Assembly (NCBI GenBank): GCA_035539215.1
Contig: DATLIX010000098.1
Span: forward strand, 115,174 to 179,173
Direction: 5' to 3'
Length of the DNA stretch: 64,000 bases
DNA from: Dongia_B sp035539215
GTDB taxonomy: Bacteria; Pseudomonadota; Alphaproteobacteria; Dongiales; Dongiaceae
Shown here: positions 8,918-17,098 of the stretch, piece after piece
How positions within the stretch are numbered: the first letter of the stretch is position 1
How the letters are laid out: the number at the start of each line of letters is the position of its first letter
The notes under the pieces: model-generated
What the model saw: the letters and a program-made list of their open reading frames with translations, nothing else
What the model was told of the DNA's origin: nothing
The model's database searches: none
Position numbers and translations under genes: made by a program

Positions 8918-8927
8918 ACGCGATAGT

Positions 8928-9001
8928 TTCACGTGAAAGCCGGCAGGCTGCCGCCGGAAACGTGAATCGCCCTTTATCTTATAGAAGAGAGGCGGATTCA
9001 C
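8928..9001. terminator. Overlapping hairpins between convergent galE and GT2
   Basis: Two mutually exclusive inverted repeats share bases 8962-8966. The first pairs 8928-8934 with 8960-8966, with an inner stem 8940-8944/8953-8957. The second pairs 8962-8971 with 8991-9001, with a one-base bulge. They lie between two stop codons facing each other, as expected of a two-way terminator, although neither has a strong T-run. Confidence 0.4.
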
Positions 9002-9056
9002 GCTTTAGCCAGAACCGCCAAGCGATTCCGTGTGAGGCGGCCCGACTCTAGGCCGG

Positions 9057-10061
9057 TCAGTTGACCGCCGTCACCTGGCTGGTGCGCAGCGACTTGTACC
9101 ACGCCATCAGGCGCTGACGCGGCTTGCGTGGCAGGAACAGTGCGAAGGCGGTGGCGCCGGCATGGAAATCATAAAGGATCAGCCAAGGCCAGAGGCGAAG
9201 CGACTTCAGCAGCAGGCTGATGGCGGATTTGTCCTGACCGGTCAACGCAGCCTTCCAGGCCGCGACGCGGTAATGCTCCGCGTGGCCGGCACGAAACAGC
9301 CGTTCGGGCACATTCTTCATCGTCACCCGCAAGGCTGCCATGGCGAGATCGGCATTGAGGATGAACTTGTCGAAGTTGAAGGAGAGGCTGCTGTCGCGCA
9401 GGCGGTAGGAGGTGAGGGGCTCGCCGATTGCCTCCGCCCGGAAATCCGTCGACCAGAGGATGCGGCACCACATCTCGTAATCCTCGCAGCTTTTCAGCTC
9501 TTCACGGAAAACGCCGGCACGGTCGAAACATTCGCGGCGTACGATCGGCGTCGAGCCGTTGCCGATATGGTTGCGCCGGATCATGTCATGCAGGGTCGGT
9601 TCCATCTTCTTCGCGAACAGAAAGCCGCCGGTCGGCTCCCCGCCTTCTTCGATATAGGCGGAGTAGCTGAAGCCGATGCCGATGGTCGGATCGGCCAGCA
9701 TGCGCGTCATCTGCTTCTGCGCCTTGGTCGGGTGCCAGATGTCGTCGGAATCGAGGAAGCCGATGAAGTCGCCGCGCGCCGCGGCGATGCCGGTATTGCG
9801 GGCCGCTGACAAACCGCCATTGACGCGGTTGATGATCCGCAGGCGTGGATCGGCCCGGTCGGCGGCGACCCGTGCGATGACGGCGGGTGTCTCATCGGTC
9901 GAACCATCGTTCACGACGATCACCTCGAGGTCGGTGAAGGTCTGGTCCAGCGCCGAGAGGATCGCCGCCTCGATATAGGGCGCGACGTTATAGGATGGGA
10001 TGATGATGCTCAGTGCGGGCGCGGCGCCCGACGGCTGGTCGGCAGCGTCGATCATGCTCAT
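9057..10061 (-). CDS. Glycosyltransferase family 2, cluster A
   Basis: A 334-aa GT-A fold glycosyltransferase that should add a sugar from a nucleotide sugar to the lipid-linked repeat unit. The N-terminal motif SIIIPSYNVAPYIEAA, EVIVVNDGSTDET, GGLSAARNTGIAAARG and the metal-binding LDSDD are typical GT2 features. The C-terminal third carries conserved RNHIGNGSTPIVRR and CEDYEMWCRILW segments that are also in the paralogue at 36392-37414. The start ATG overlaps the stop codon of the Wzy-like gene by four bases, so the genes are translationally coupled. Last gene of a minus-strand operon GT4-wzx-wzy-GT2. Donor and acceptor sugars cannot be inferred. Confidence 0.9.
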   Translation of the reverse strand: MSMIDAADQPSGAAPALSIIIPSYNVAPYIEAAILSALDQTFTDLEVIVVNDGSTDETPAVIARVAADRADPRLRIINRVNGGLSAARNTGIAAARGDFIGFLDSDDIWHPTKAQKQMTRMLADPTIGIGFSYSAYIEEGGEPTGGFLFAKKMEPTLHDMIRRNHIGNGSTPIVRRECFDRAGVFREELKSCEDYEMWCRILWSTDFRAEAIGEPLTSYRLRDSSLSFNFDKFILNADLAMAALRVTMKNVPERLFRAGHAEHYRVAAWKAALTGQDKSAISLLLKSLRLWPWLILYDFHAGATAFALFLPRKPRQRLMAWYKSLRTSQVTAVN

Positions 10062-11545
10062 CTTCTGGTCCCCAATGCTTGCTTGTCTCGAGTGAAGGGC
10101 GATCTGCGGCCCTTGCCGCCGAAGGCTGTCCTGGCCGGAGGCGCCGATTCAAAGTGCCGCTGCGGCCGCCGGTCGAGGCTGAAACGCCGCCCGGCCGACG
10201 GGCGAAGGCCGGATTCTGCCGGTGCTGTATCGGGGCCGCTGGGAATGCCGCCGCCGATCCACGTGAAGAGATAGATGGCGGGCAGCGTCAGGCTGAACAG
10301 CGATTCATAAGGGCAGAACACCAGCAGCGTCAGGAACAGGCAGAGGCTGACCACGCCGTCGTGCAGGGCGTCGCGGTCATCGCGCCGGCGGTAGAGGCCG
10401 TAAAGCAGGGCACCCAGGGTCGCCGCCATCGCCAGCGCGAAGCAGCCCATGGTGACGATGCCGCCGGTATAGAGCAGGCCATAGATCGTCGAGTGGCTGC
10501 CGATCGGCAGGTCCTCGATGCGATGCACGGATTCGCCGATCCAGCCATGGCCGATGATGGGCGAGGTCAGGAAGCCTTCCCAGCTTTTCTGATAGATAAG
10601 ATCGCGCGCCAGGGAGGAGCCCGCCCGCGCCTTGTCGGCGGCATGATGCACGTCGCTGACCAGCGCGATGGGATCGATGCCGAATGTCGGCAGCAGGCAG
10701 AGCAGCGCCAGACCGCCGCCCACCGCCAGGATTTGCCAAAAGCGCGGCAGGCGCAGGAAGATGAGGAAGGCGCCGACCAGGACGACGGCGGCGATCGCCA
10801 GGCGGCTCCAGCTGAAAACCACGCCGACCAGGCCGCCGACGATGCCGGTCAGGCGCCACCCCAGGCTGGTGGCGCGGCTGCTGATCAGGGCAATGGCGAT
10901 GCCGCCGAGCCCCAGGGCGGTTGCCCAGGGGAAGAACAGCACCAGCCGCGTGGTTGCTTCGCCGAGGGTTTCCTCGCGCTGGAAGACGATGATCGAGGTA
11001 TAGAATTTGGCGGCATTGCCGCCGGGTAGGAGCAGCCCCAGGGGCGACAAGGTGCGCAGATTGGTGAAGCCGGCGAGGCGCGCCGCGACGGCGACGAGGC
11101 CGAGCAGCAGGATATAGCCGCCGAGGCGCGCCACCAGATCGGCAACCGGCCGGTTGGCAAGGTTCCAGGCGCTGCCGGCGGCGATCGCCAGGGCGCCGAA
11201 GATCCAGCCGATGACGGTGAAGGAGAAGGCGTTGCGCAAGCCAAGCAGCGGATCGCCGAGCAGAATGCCGTTCAGGATCGAACAGGAAGCCTGAGCCAGC
11301 GAGATCGACAGCCAGCTGAAAATGACGATGTTGATGGCCCGGCCGCGCGGCCATTTCGCGGCGACCAGTTTGAACAGGACGAAGGCCGCTCCCGGGATCA
11401 AGGCGCCGGTGAGCCAGAAGACGACGGTATATTTCAGATAGGCCGCATAGACCCGCGGCAGGCCAGGCGCCGCATCCGTTGCGGCGGCGGGTGCAGCCGG
11501 CGAGGCGTCGGGCATCTGCGGCCGCGTGGCGGCGAGGAAGGTCAT
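10058..11545 (-). CDS. Wzy-like polysaccharide polymerase / O-antigen ligase family, cluster A
   Basis: A 495-aa integral membrane protein with about ten to twelve hydrophobic segments and a large periplasmic loop holding GSSLARDLIYQKSWEGF, GHGWIGESVH and GSHSTIYGLLYTGG. This is the pattern of the O-antigen ligase/polymerase (Wzy_C) family. It should polymerise flipped repeat units at the periplasmic face. It overlaps its neighbours by four bases on each side (wzx upstream, GT2 downstream). Position in a wzx-wzy-GT2 order makes polymerase more likely than ligase. The residues after about 410 (GIPSGPDTAPAESG onward) are a cytoplasmic, arginine-rich tail. Paralogue at 34915-36462. Confidence 0.86.
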   Translation of the reverse strand: MTFLAATRPQMPDASPAAPAAATDAAPGLPRVYAAYLKYTVVFWLTGALIPGAAFVLFKLVAAKWPRGRAINIVIFSWLSISLAQASCSILNGILLGDPLLGLRNAFSFTVIGWIFGALAIAAGSAWNLANRPVADLVARLGGYILLLGLVAVAARLAGFTNLRTLSPLGLLLPGGNAAKFYTSIIVFQREETLGEATTRLVLFFPWATALGLGGIAIALISSRATSLGWRLTGIVGGLVGVVFSWSRLAIAAVVLVGAFLIFLRLPRFWQILAVGGGLALLCLLPTFGIDPIALVSDVHHAADKARAGSSLARDLIYQKSWEGFLTSPIIGHGWIGESVHRIEDLPIGSHSTIYGLLYTGGIVTMGCFALAMAATLGALLYGLYRRRDDRDALHDGVVSLCLFLTLLVFCPYESLFSLTLPAIYLFTWIGGGIPSGPDTAPAESGLRPSAGRRFSLDRRPQRHFESAPPARTAFGGKGRRSPFTRDKQALGTRR

Positions 11546-12822
11546 TGCGCCACCTGCGGGACGATATCGCCGGGACCGGCTATTGTCGGGGCATCGGCCG
11601 TCGCGGGGGTCTCCGCATGGCGTCTTTTCCGCAGCTGTTTGTTCAGCATGCTGTTCGTCAGCCAGGCGAGGAAAAGGATTTGCGCGAGTGTGGCGATGAT
11701 GGCCCCGTAGAGGCCGCCGATGAGGATGCCGGCCGGCAGAAGCACCACCAGCAGGCAGCGGATCAAGGTCAGTTGATTGACGATCGAGATCAGGCCGAGG
11801 GCGCGCAGGCTGGTTTCACAGGTGCCGACGACGTAGCGGAAGGGCACGCATATCACCATCAGGCAGGCGGCCAGGATGAAGCTCGGCAAGTGGTATATCC
11901 AGAGTCCAAGGGGGACCGCCATGGCCGCCAGACCGAGGCCACCGAGAATGCCCATGCGCAGCATCTCCCGGCGCAGTTGCACCGCGGCGCCAAGCGGATC
12001 GGCGACAACACGGGGATACCAGGCGGTCAGGCGCGACCAGGCCGGCGTGTCGCCGACCGTCAGCATCTGCCGGCACAGGCCGAAGATGCCGAGATCGGCG
12101 CGTGACATCAGCGCCGAGGCGATCATGACGGAAACCTGATCGGCAATCAGGCCGATGGTATCCGCTGTCAGAAAGCCGAGACCCTGACGGACATGCGTTT
12201 TCAACTCGGCGAGGGTGAAGTGGCCATAGGGCAGCCTAGCGAAGATGATCGCGGTGCCGAGAAAGCGGCACAGCGTCACGATCAGGGCGAAATGCAGGAA
12301 ATCATCGGTCAGGAAGTAACCGAGGGCGAGGCCGACGAGATTGCCGACCGGCGAGAAGATGATGTCGACAGCCTGGTCCTGCAGCACCAGCAAGGCATTG
12401 GCGATGGTCGTCTGGGCGAAGAAGGCGCCACCCAGCGACAGGACGGCGATCACCAGGGCCTCATGCATGTCCTTGCTGAAGCCGAAGCCGAGCGCGGCAC
12501 AGACCGGCAGCGAGATCACCATGGCCGTGACGCCGGCCAGCAGGCCGATGGCGTTGCGGACACGGATCGCCGATTGTGTGCGGGCAAAGACGTAGGGCAG
12601 GCCGAAGGTGAGAAAGGTCGCGAGGATGACTGTGCCGATGGTCGAAATGGTCAGCGAGCCGGCGGCGGCAAGGCCGAATTTCCGGATGATGGCGATCGAC
12701 AGCAGAAAGCCGTTCACATTCTGCAGCACGCGGCTGAACAGGATCAGCGTGGCGTCCTTGCCGAAGGAGCGCAACTGTTTCTGCACCAACTGACAGAGGG
12801 CGAAATAGGCTTTTCCGATCAT
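11542..12822 (-). CDS. Wzx-like oligosaccharide flippase, cluster A
   Basis: A 426-aa polytopic membrane protein of the MOP/polysaccharide transporter superfamily, with about twelve helices. It should flip undecaprenyl-linked repeat units to the periplasm. The N-terminus (DATLILFSRVLQNVNGFLLS, then KFGLAAAGSLTISTI) and the segment MSRADLGIFGLCRQML near residue 240 recur in the paralogue at 33629-34918. The start lies 52 bases after the stop codon of GT4, and the stop codon overlaps the start of the Wzy-like gene by four bases. The cytoplasmic tail is longer than usual and rich in Ala/Thr. Flippase assignment rests on topology, family resemblance and operon order. Confidence 0.87.
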   Translation of the reverse strand: MIGKAYFALCQLVQKQLRSFGKDATLILFSRVLQNVNGFLLSIAIIRKFGLAAAGSLTISTIGTVILATFLTFGLPYVFARTQSAIRVRNAIGLLAGVTAMVISLPVCAALGFGFSKDMHEALVIAVLSLGGAFFAQTTIANALLVLQDQAVDIIFSPVGNLVGLALGYFLTDDFLHFALIVTLCRFLGTAIIFARLPYGHFTLAELKTHVRQGLGFLTADTIGLIADQVSVMIASALMSRADLGIFGLCRQMLTVGDTPAWSRLTAWYPRVVADPLGAAVQLRREMLRMGILGGLGLAAMAVPLGLWIYHLPSFILAACLMVICVPFRYVVGTCETSLRALGLISIVNQLTLIRCLLVVLLPAGILIGGLYGAIIATLAQILFLAWLTNSMLNKQLRKRRHAETPATADAPTIAGPGDIVPQVAQ

Positions 12823-12874
12823 TGCTCAGATCTCATCCCAGGGTCCGACACCATCGACATCCCGCGCTTCAGCA

Positions 12875-13975
12875 TCATTCCGCCTTCGCCGCACCGATTG
12901 TACCCGGGCGACGCGCAAGGCGCCGGTAGAGATGATCGTAGCGGTCAGCCACCTGCTGCCAATCCGGCAGCATTGCCGCATCGGCGATCAGGCCGCGTTC
13001 CGGCGTCTCTGCCAGTTGCCGCAGGCGGTTCGACAGATCGCCGATATCGCCGGTGCGGAAGGTCAGTCCGTTATTGCCGACGACCAGGGCATTGGCGTCG
13101 ATATCGCTGACGAGAACCGGCAGCCGGTAGGCAATTGCTTCGAGCAGGGCCATCGACATGCCCTCGATATAGGACGGCAGCACGAAGGCGGTGGCATTGC
13201 TGAAGGCCTCGCCGAGTTCGTCCTGGGCCAGATGGCCGAGAAAGGCGACGCGGCGGGGATCGACACGCTGGCGCAGCTGCGCCAGATAATCGGCCGGACC
13301 GACACCGCCGGCGATGGCCAGTTTGATGTCGGTGTCGAGCGTGTTGAAGGCGGCGATCAGATCGTGGCAGCCCTTCTCGGGCGTCAGGCGGCTGGCGAAG
13401 AGGAAATACTTGCCCGGCGTCAAACCGTGGCGCGTCAACAGGTCGCCGGCGGGAATCCGTGCTTTCTTCGGCAGGCCGTTGGGGATGTGGATGGCGCGAC
13501 GGTCATAGCGCTCCCGCAGATAGCGGCGGAGGCTTTCGGAAACCACGGTGATCTCGTCGGCACAGGTTACCACGCAGCGTTCCGCCGCCTGGAGGATCGC
13601 CCTGGCGGCGAGGCCCCATTTTTCGCGTTGCTGATCAAGGGCATGGATGGTGACCACGGACTTTTGTCCGGTCACCTTCGTTGCCAATGAAAGAATGCCG
13701 GGGCCGGTGGCATGGAAGTGGACCACGTCATAGCGGCCGATCGCTCTCAGCGTCGCAAGCGCGCTGCGGGAGATGTTTTCGAAATGCTTGCCGCCGCAGG
13801 CCGCAACCGGAATGGCGCGCAGGCCGGGCGGGACTTCAACTGCCGGGCCCGGTCGCGAGAAGACGTCGACCTCGTGCCCCAGGGCCACCAGCCGCGGGCA
13901 CAACTCGTCCAAAACCCGTTCGATGCCGCCATAATTGGAGCCGATTCCGCGCGAGCCGATCATGGCGATCTTCAT
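12875..13975 (-). CDS. Glycosyltransferase family 4, cluster A
   Basis: A 366-aa GT-B fold retaining glycosyltransferase. The N-terminal domain has MKIAMIGSRGIGSNYGGIE and an HFHATGPGILS segment. The C-terminal nucleotide-sugar domain has FASRLTPEKGCHDLI, AIAGGVGP and the EX7E-type FVLPSYIEGMSMALLEA. It is related to WsaF/RfaB-type enzymes and to proteins that begin IGSRGIPxxYGG. First gene of the minus-strand operon GT4-wzx-wzy-GT2; the divergent unknown gene starts about 90 bases upstream. The paralogue at 32469-33632 has an extra Ala/Glu-rich insertion after residue 40 that is absent here. Sugar specificity is not visible. Confidence 0.9.
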   Translation of the reverse strand: MKIAMIGSRGIGSNYGGIERVLDELCPRLVALGHEVDVFSRPGPAVEVPPGLRAIPVAACGGKHFENISRSALATLRAIGRYDVVHFHATGPGILSLATKVTGQKSVVTIHALDQQREKWGLAARAILQAAERCVVTCADEITVVSESLRRYLRERYDRRAIHIPNGLPKKARIPAGDLLTRHGLTPGKYFLFASRLTPEKGCHDLIAAFNTLDTDIKLAIAGGVGPADYLAQLRQRVDPRRVAFLGHLAQDELGEAFSNATAFVLPSYIEGMSMALLEAIAYRLPVLVSDIDANALVVGNNGLTFRTGDIGDLSNRLRQLAETPERGLIADAAMLPDWQQVADRYDHLYRRLARRPGTIGAAKAE

Positions 13976-14064
13976 GTCGCTTGTCCTTGCATGAGATGTC
14001 TAGCCTTGCGCCCGCGTTGCTTTTAGAGTTGCGGCAGCCCCGACATCACGCCGAGCGCCGCCAG

Positions 14065-15063
14065 ATGTTTGAAACCTTCCTCGTCGCCTTGAACCTCTGG
14101 ACGACACCCGTTGCGCCGGCCGCCGCGCCGCGCCGCTTGCAAGTGGATGTGCCGGTCGGCCTGGACGTCTGGCAGTCGCCCGACGTCTGGAGCATTCCGG
14201 TCTATTCGGCTGCTGCCACCGATCCGCTGCAGCCGGTCCTCTATAATGAAGCGGCGTGGTGGATGGTGGCCTCCGGTCAATGGAAGCGCTCTGGCAATGC
14301 ACCTGCTGTCGAAGCGGCGATCCTGCGCTCCTCCAGCGACCATTTCCCGTTCCCCGGCAATGTCTATTCATCGACATCCCCCAGCGAATGGAAGCTGCCG
14401 GCGGCCTTCAAGAGGGTGACCAATCCGGTCTCCGGCCCGGCGCGGTTTCATCTGCGCGCCGATATGCTGCCGGCGCCCGGACCCGATGGCCACATGGCGG
14501 TGCGCCAGCCCGATGACTCGGTGCTTGAAACCTATGCCACGATCGTCCTCAGCACGGGGCAGGTGGTCGCTCTCTCCTACGGCCTGTCGCACCTGCAAAG
14601 CGCGGGGGATGGCGGAGAGAATGGCCAGACAGCTTCGATGATCCCCTGTTATCTCGGCGTGACCGATGACAGCGAGATCAGTGCCGGCGTGATCAAGCAC
14701 GCCATGGCGATCACCGTTCCCGCAAGCTATCTCTCGCCCCAGGTCGCCTATCCGGCCTATGCTTTCGATCGCAATGCGCTGACCGATGCACATCCCTATG
14801 CGGGGTCCCTTCCGATGGGCGGTCATCTTGCACTTTCCCCAGACATCGATATCGCCAGCCTGAATCTGGCAACGGCCGAAGGCCGCACCATTGCCGAGGC
14901 CGCCAAGACCTACGGCTTCATCATCGTCGATCGGGGCGGCGAGGGATTTACCATCCGGCTGCGGCGTAACAGCGATCAGCCGAACACTGCGTTGCGCATC
15001 TGGTCCCAACCGCTCCAATCGGATTTGAACGCAATCTTCGCCCATCTTGTCGTGCTTCGGTGA
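14065..15063 (+). CDS. Uncharacterised protein inside EPS cluster A
   Basis: A 332-aa protein I cannot assign to a named family. It contains YNEAAWWMVAS, FPGNVYSSTSPSEW, SYGLSHLQSA and a C-terminal stretch TIAEAAKTYGFIIVDRGGEG. The last recalls secreted proteins that bind or cleave glycans, but I will not name one. The start is uncertain: ATG 14065 is chosen because the upstream sequence reads like a shadow of the divergent GT4; an in-frame ATG at 13996 would give 355 aa. It is the only plus-strand gene inside a block otherwise collinear with cluster B, where it has no counterpart. It converges on the Wzz-like gene with 19 bases between stop codons. A polymer-modifying or depolymerising role is speculation. 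Confidence 0.7.
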   Translation: MFETFLVALNLWTTPVAPAAAPRRLQVDVPVGLDVWQSPDVWSIPVYSAAATDPLQPVLYNEAAWWMVASGQWKRSGNAPAVEAAILRSSSDHFPFPGNVYSSTSPSEWKLPAAFKRVTNPVSGPARFHLRADMLPAPGPDGHMAVRQPDDSVLETYATIVLSTGQVVALSYGLSHLQSAGDGGENGQTASMIPCYLGVTDDSEISAGVIKHAMAITVPASYLSPQVAYPAYAFDRNALTDAHPYAGSLPMGGHLALSPDIDIASLNLATAEGRTIAEAAKTYGFIIVDRGGEGFTIRLRRNSDQPNTALRIWSQPLQSDLNAIFAHLVVLR

Positions 15064-15082
15064 AGCGCCACGCAACGGGAAA

Positions 15083-16645
15083 TCAGCTCGCCGAGCCGCG
15101 GCCATCCGGTGCCGCCAGCGCCAGGATCGGCCGCGCCGATCGCGAGGCGGAAACGGTGACCAGCACGGGAATGCCCAGGCTCTTTTCCAGCCGTTCGGAC
15201 GAGATGTAGCTGCGGCGCAGGAAGTCCGATAGGAAGGCCGTGAGGAAACCGACGATCAGGCTGAGGATGAGGCCGCCGGCCAGGATAACAAGGCGGATGG
15301 GCGCCGGCTTCAGCGGCGGTTCGGCGGCTTCGATCACGCGCACATTGGTCGCCCGCTTGGCGCCCACATCCTCGACCATCTGGCGTTCGCTTAAGGTCTT
15401 CATGGCGGTTGAATAGGCCTGCTCCGCCAGCGTCTTCTGGCGCGTCAGGTCATCGAGCCTGGCCTTCTTGCCGTAGAGCTGCCCGACACTCGCCGAGACG
15501 GCGGCAAGCTGGGATTGAAGCTGGAGGCGCTGCTGCTGCGCGGCGGCTATGGAACTCTCGGCCTTGACCCGGTCGAGCTCGATCGTCGAATAGACATCGT
15601 TCCGTCCCTTGCGCACCGCCGAGGGCTGGGCGCTCTGCTGCAGCTTGGCGAGCTCGTCCTGCATCGCGGCAATCTGCTTCTGGACGGTGATGACCTTGTC
15701 GCTCTTGTCGGTATAGGTCTGGCGCAGGTCGTATTCGCGCTGCTTCAGCGTGTTCAGCGTATCGCGCGCGTCCTGGATCCGCCGGTCGGTGTCGCTGTCG
15801 GCATATTGCACGATTTCCGCCGGCGTCGTGGTCAATTGTGACTGGGCGATCTTCAAGCGCTCCGAGGCATCGGCGATGTCGGTATCGGTCTGCTGGATCT
15901 GCCGCTGCAGGTCGCCTTGCTGGCGCAGCAGGATGTCAAGCTGGGTCGGGAAATCCGACACGCCGGTCTCGCTCTGATAGGCGGCGAGCTCCGCCGATTT
16001 GCTTTCCAGGTCCTGGCGCGCCTGCGCGGCCTTGCCGGCCACCAGATCGGATTGCACATCGGCATAGATGTCCTGCCGCTTGCGCTGATAGGCCGCCACG
16101 AGATCGTTGACCACCGCGGCAGCGACGGCGTTGTCCTGGTGCCGGAAGGCGATATCGATCGTGCTGCCGGATTTGTCCGGCGTCGCCGCCAGGTCGCGGC
16201 TGAACTGGTCGGCGGCGAGATCGACCGGATCGACCGTATCGGTGCGGCCGAGGACCTTGTTCAGCACCTGCCGCAGCAGGCCGGGGCCCTGGGCGATCTT
16301 CGGATAGAGCCGCGCAAGACCGACCTGGCGCACCACGTCCTTCGCCAGGGAGGTACTGGTCAGAATGCTGATTTCGGAATTGAGGATGGCATCGCGTTCC
16401 AGCGCCATGTTGGCGGATGCCGCGCTGCCGGCATCGGGACGCGCGGCATATTCGGGCGACAACAGGACCAGCAGGGTCGCATGCGCGGTATAAAGCGGCG
16501 TCTTGATCGCCGCCGCGGCGATGGCGGCAAGCAGCACGAAAGCAATCGCCAGAACGATGCGCCGCGCATCCTTGAAGGCGGAATTCAGCAGCTCCCGGCG
16601 GGAGGGCAGCAGGTGCTGTTTCTTGGCGTCGACCATCGTGACCAT
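15083..16645 (-). CDS. Wzz/GumC-like chain-length determinant, cluster A
   Basis: A 520-aa polysaccharide co-polymerase that controls chain length and couples polymerisation to export. An N-terminal helix (RRIVLAIAFVLLAAIAAAAI, near residues 29-48) is followed by a periplasmic Wzz domain, long coiled coils (residues about 190-400, many Gln/Ala/Lys heptads) and a C-terminal helix (RLVILAGGLILSLIVGFLTAF, near 458-478). A short basic cytoplasmic tail follows. There is no ATPase domain, so the separate CpsD-like protein at 5642-6436 is the likely partner. It is transcribed away from the regulator block, with about 450 bases of upstream DNA. Paralogue at 30816-32366. The opposite-strand frames over it are shadows. 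Confidence 0.9.
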   Translation of the reverse strand: MVTMVDAKKQHLLPSRRELLNSAFKDARRIVLAIAFVLLAAIAAAAIKTPLYTAHATLLVLLSPEYAARPDAGSAASANMALERDAILNSEISILTSTSLAKDVVRQVGLARLYPKIAQGPGLLRQVLNKVLGRTDTVDPVDLAADQFSRDLAATPDKSGSTIDIAFRHQDNAVAAAVVNDLVAAYQRKRQDIYADVQSDLVAGKAAQARQDLESKSAELAAYQSETGVSDFPTQLDILLRQQGDLQRQIQQTDTDIADASERLKIAQSQLTTTPAEIVQYADSDTDRRIQDARDTLNTLKQREYDLRQTYTDKSDKVITVQKQIAAMQDELAKLQQSAQPSAVRKGRNDVYSTIELDRVKAESSIAAAQQQRLQLQSQLAAVSASVGQLYGKKARLDDLTRQKTLAEQAYSTAMKTLSERQMVEDVGAKRATNVRVIEAAEPPLKPAPIRLVILAGGLILSLIVGFLTAFLSDFLRRSYISSERLEKSLGIPVLVTVSASRSARPILALAAPDGRGSAS

Positions 16646-17098
16646 CCTGTCTGGCCGGCAGCGGCCAATTCCCCTTGTTGCGGCCGGCGGAACGCGGCCG
16701 AGCGATCAGTCTTGCGACCCAGCGGATGCTTTGAGAGTGGGCCGACCCGCGCCTGGCAGCGGCGCCGTAAGCCGGTGACTGGTGCCCCCCAAAGGCGCCT
16801 CTTTGATGCAATTAAAATGACGCTATCGCTTCGCTGCGATGCAAACAATATGGCAATCCTGCAGACCCATAAAAAACAGCATAAATACACATATAGATGT
16901 GATTAACCGTTACGGAACATGGTTTTAGTGCCCGTCTCGATTTATCGGCGGGAGTCTTGCTGCAACGCAAAGTGGTTTAATTTATCTGGTATGAATATAC
17001 CGCTGTGAGGCCGGCTATCTCGCTGCGGCAACGCGCACTCAGGCCGGACCGAGAGGAAGCCGGCAATTGATCGCTGCCGGCGCATGAACCCGGCGGCC
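16646..17098. other. Intergenic region upstream of the cluster A Wzz-like gene
   Basis: About 450 bases, A+T-rich between 16810 and 17000, without a credible gene. It should carry the promoter of the minus-strand Wzz-like gene, and the 3' end of the hybrid kinase gene abuts its right edge. A short palindrome, GGTATGAATATACC, lies at 16988-17001. I see no clear -35/-10 pair. Confidence 0.45.

Noticed and set aside
10013..11029. A 338-codon plus-strand frame opposite the cluster A Wzy-like gene
   Set aside because: Low-complexity Gln/Ala/Asp/Arg sequence, a typical high-G+C shadow of a membrane protein gene.
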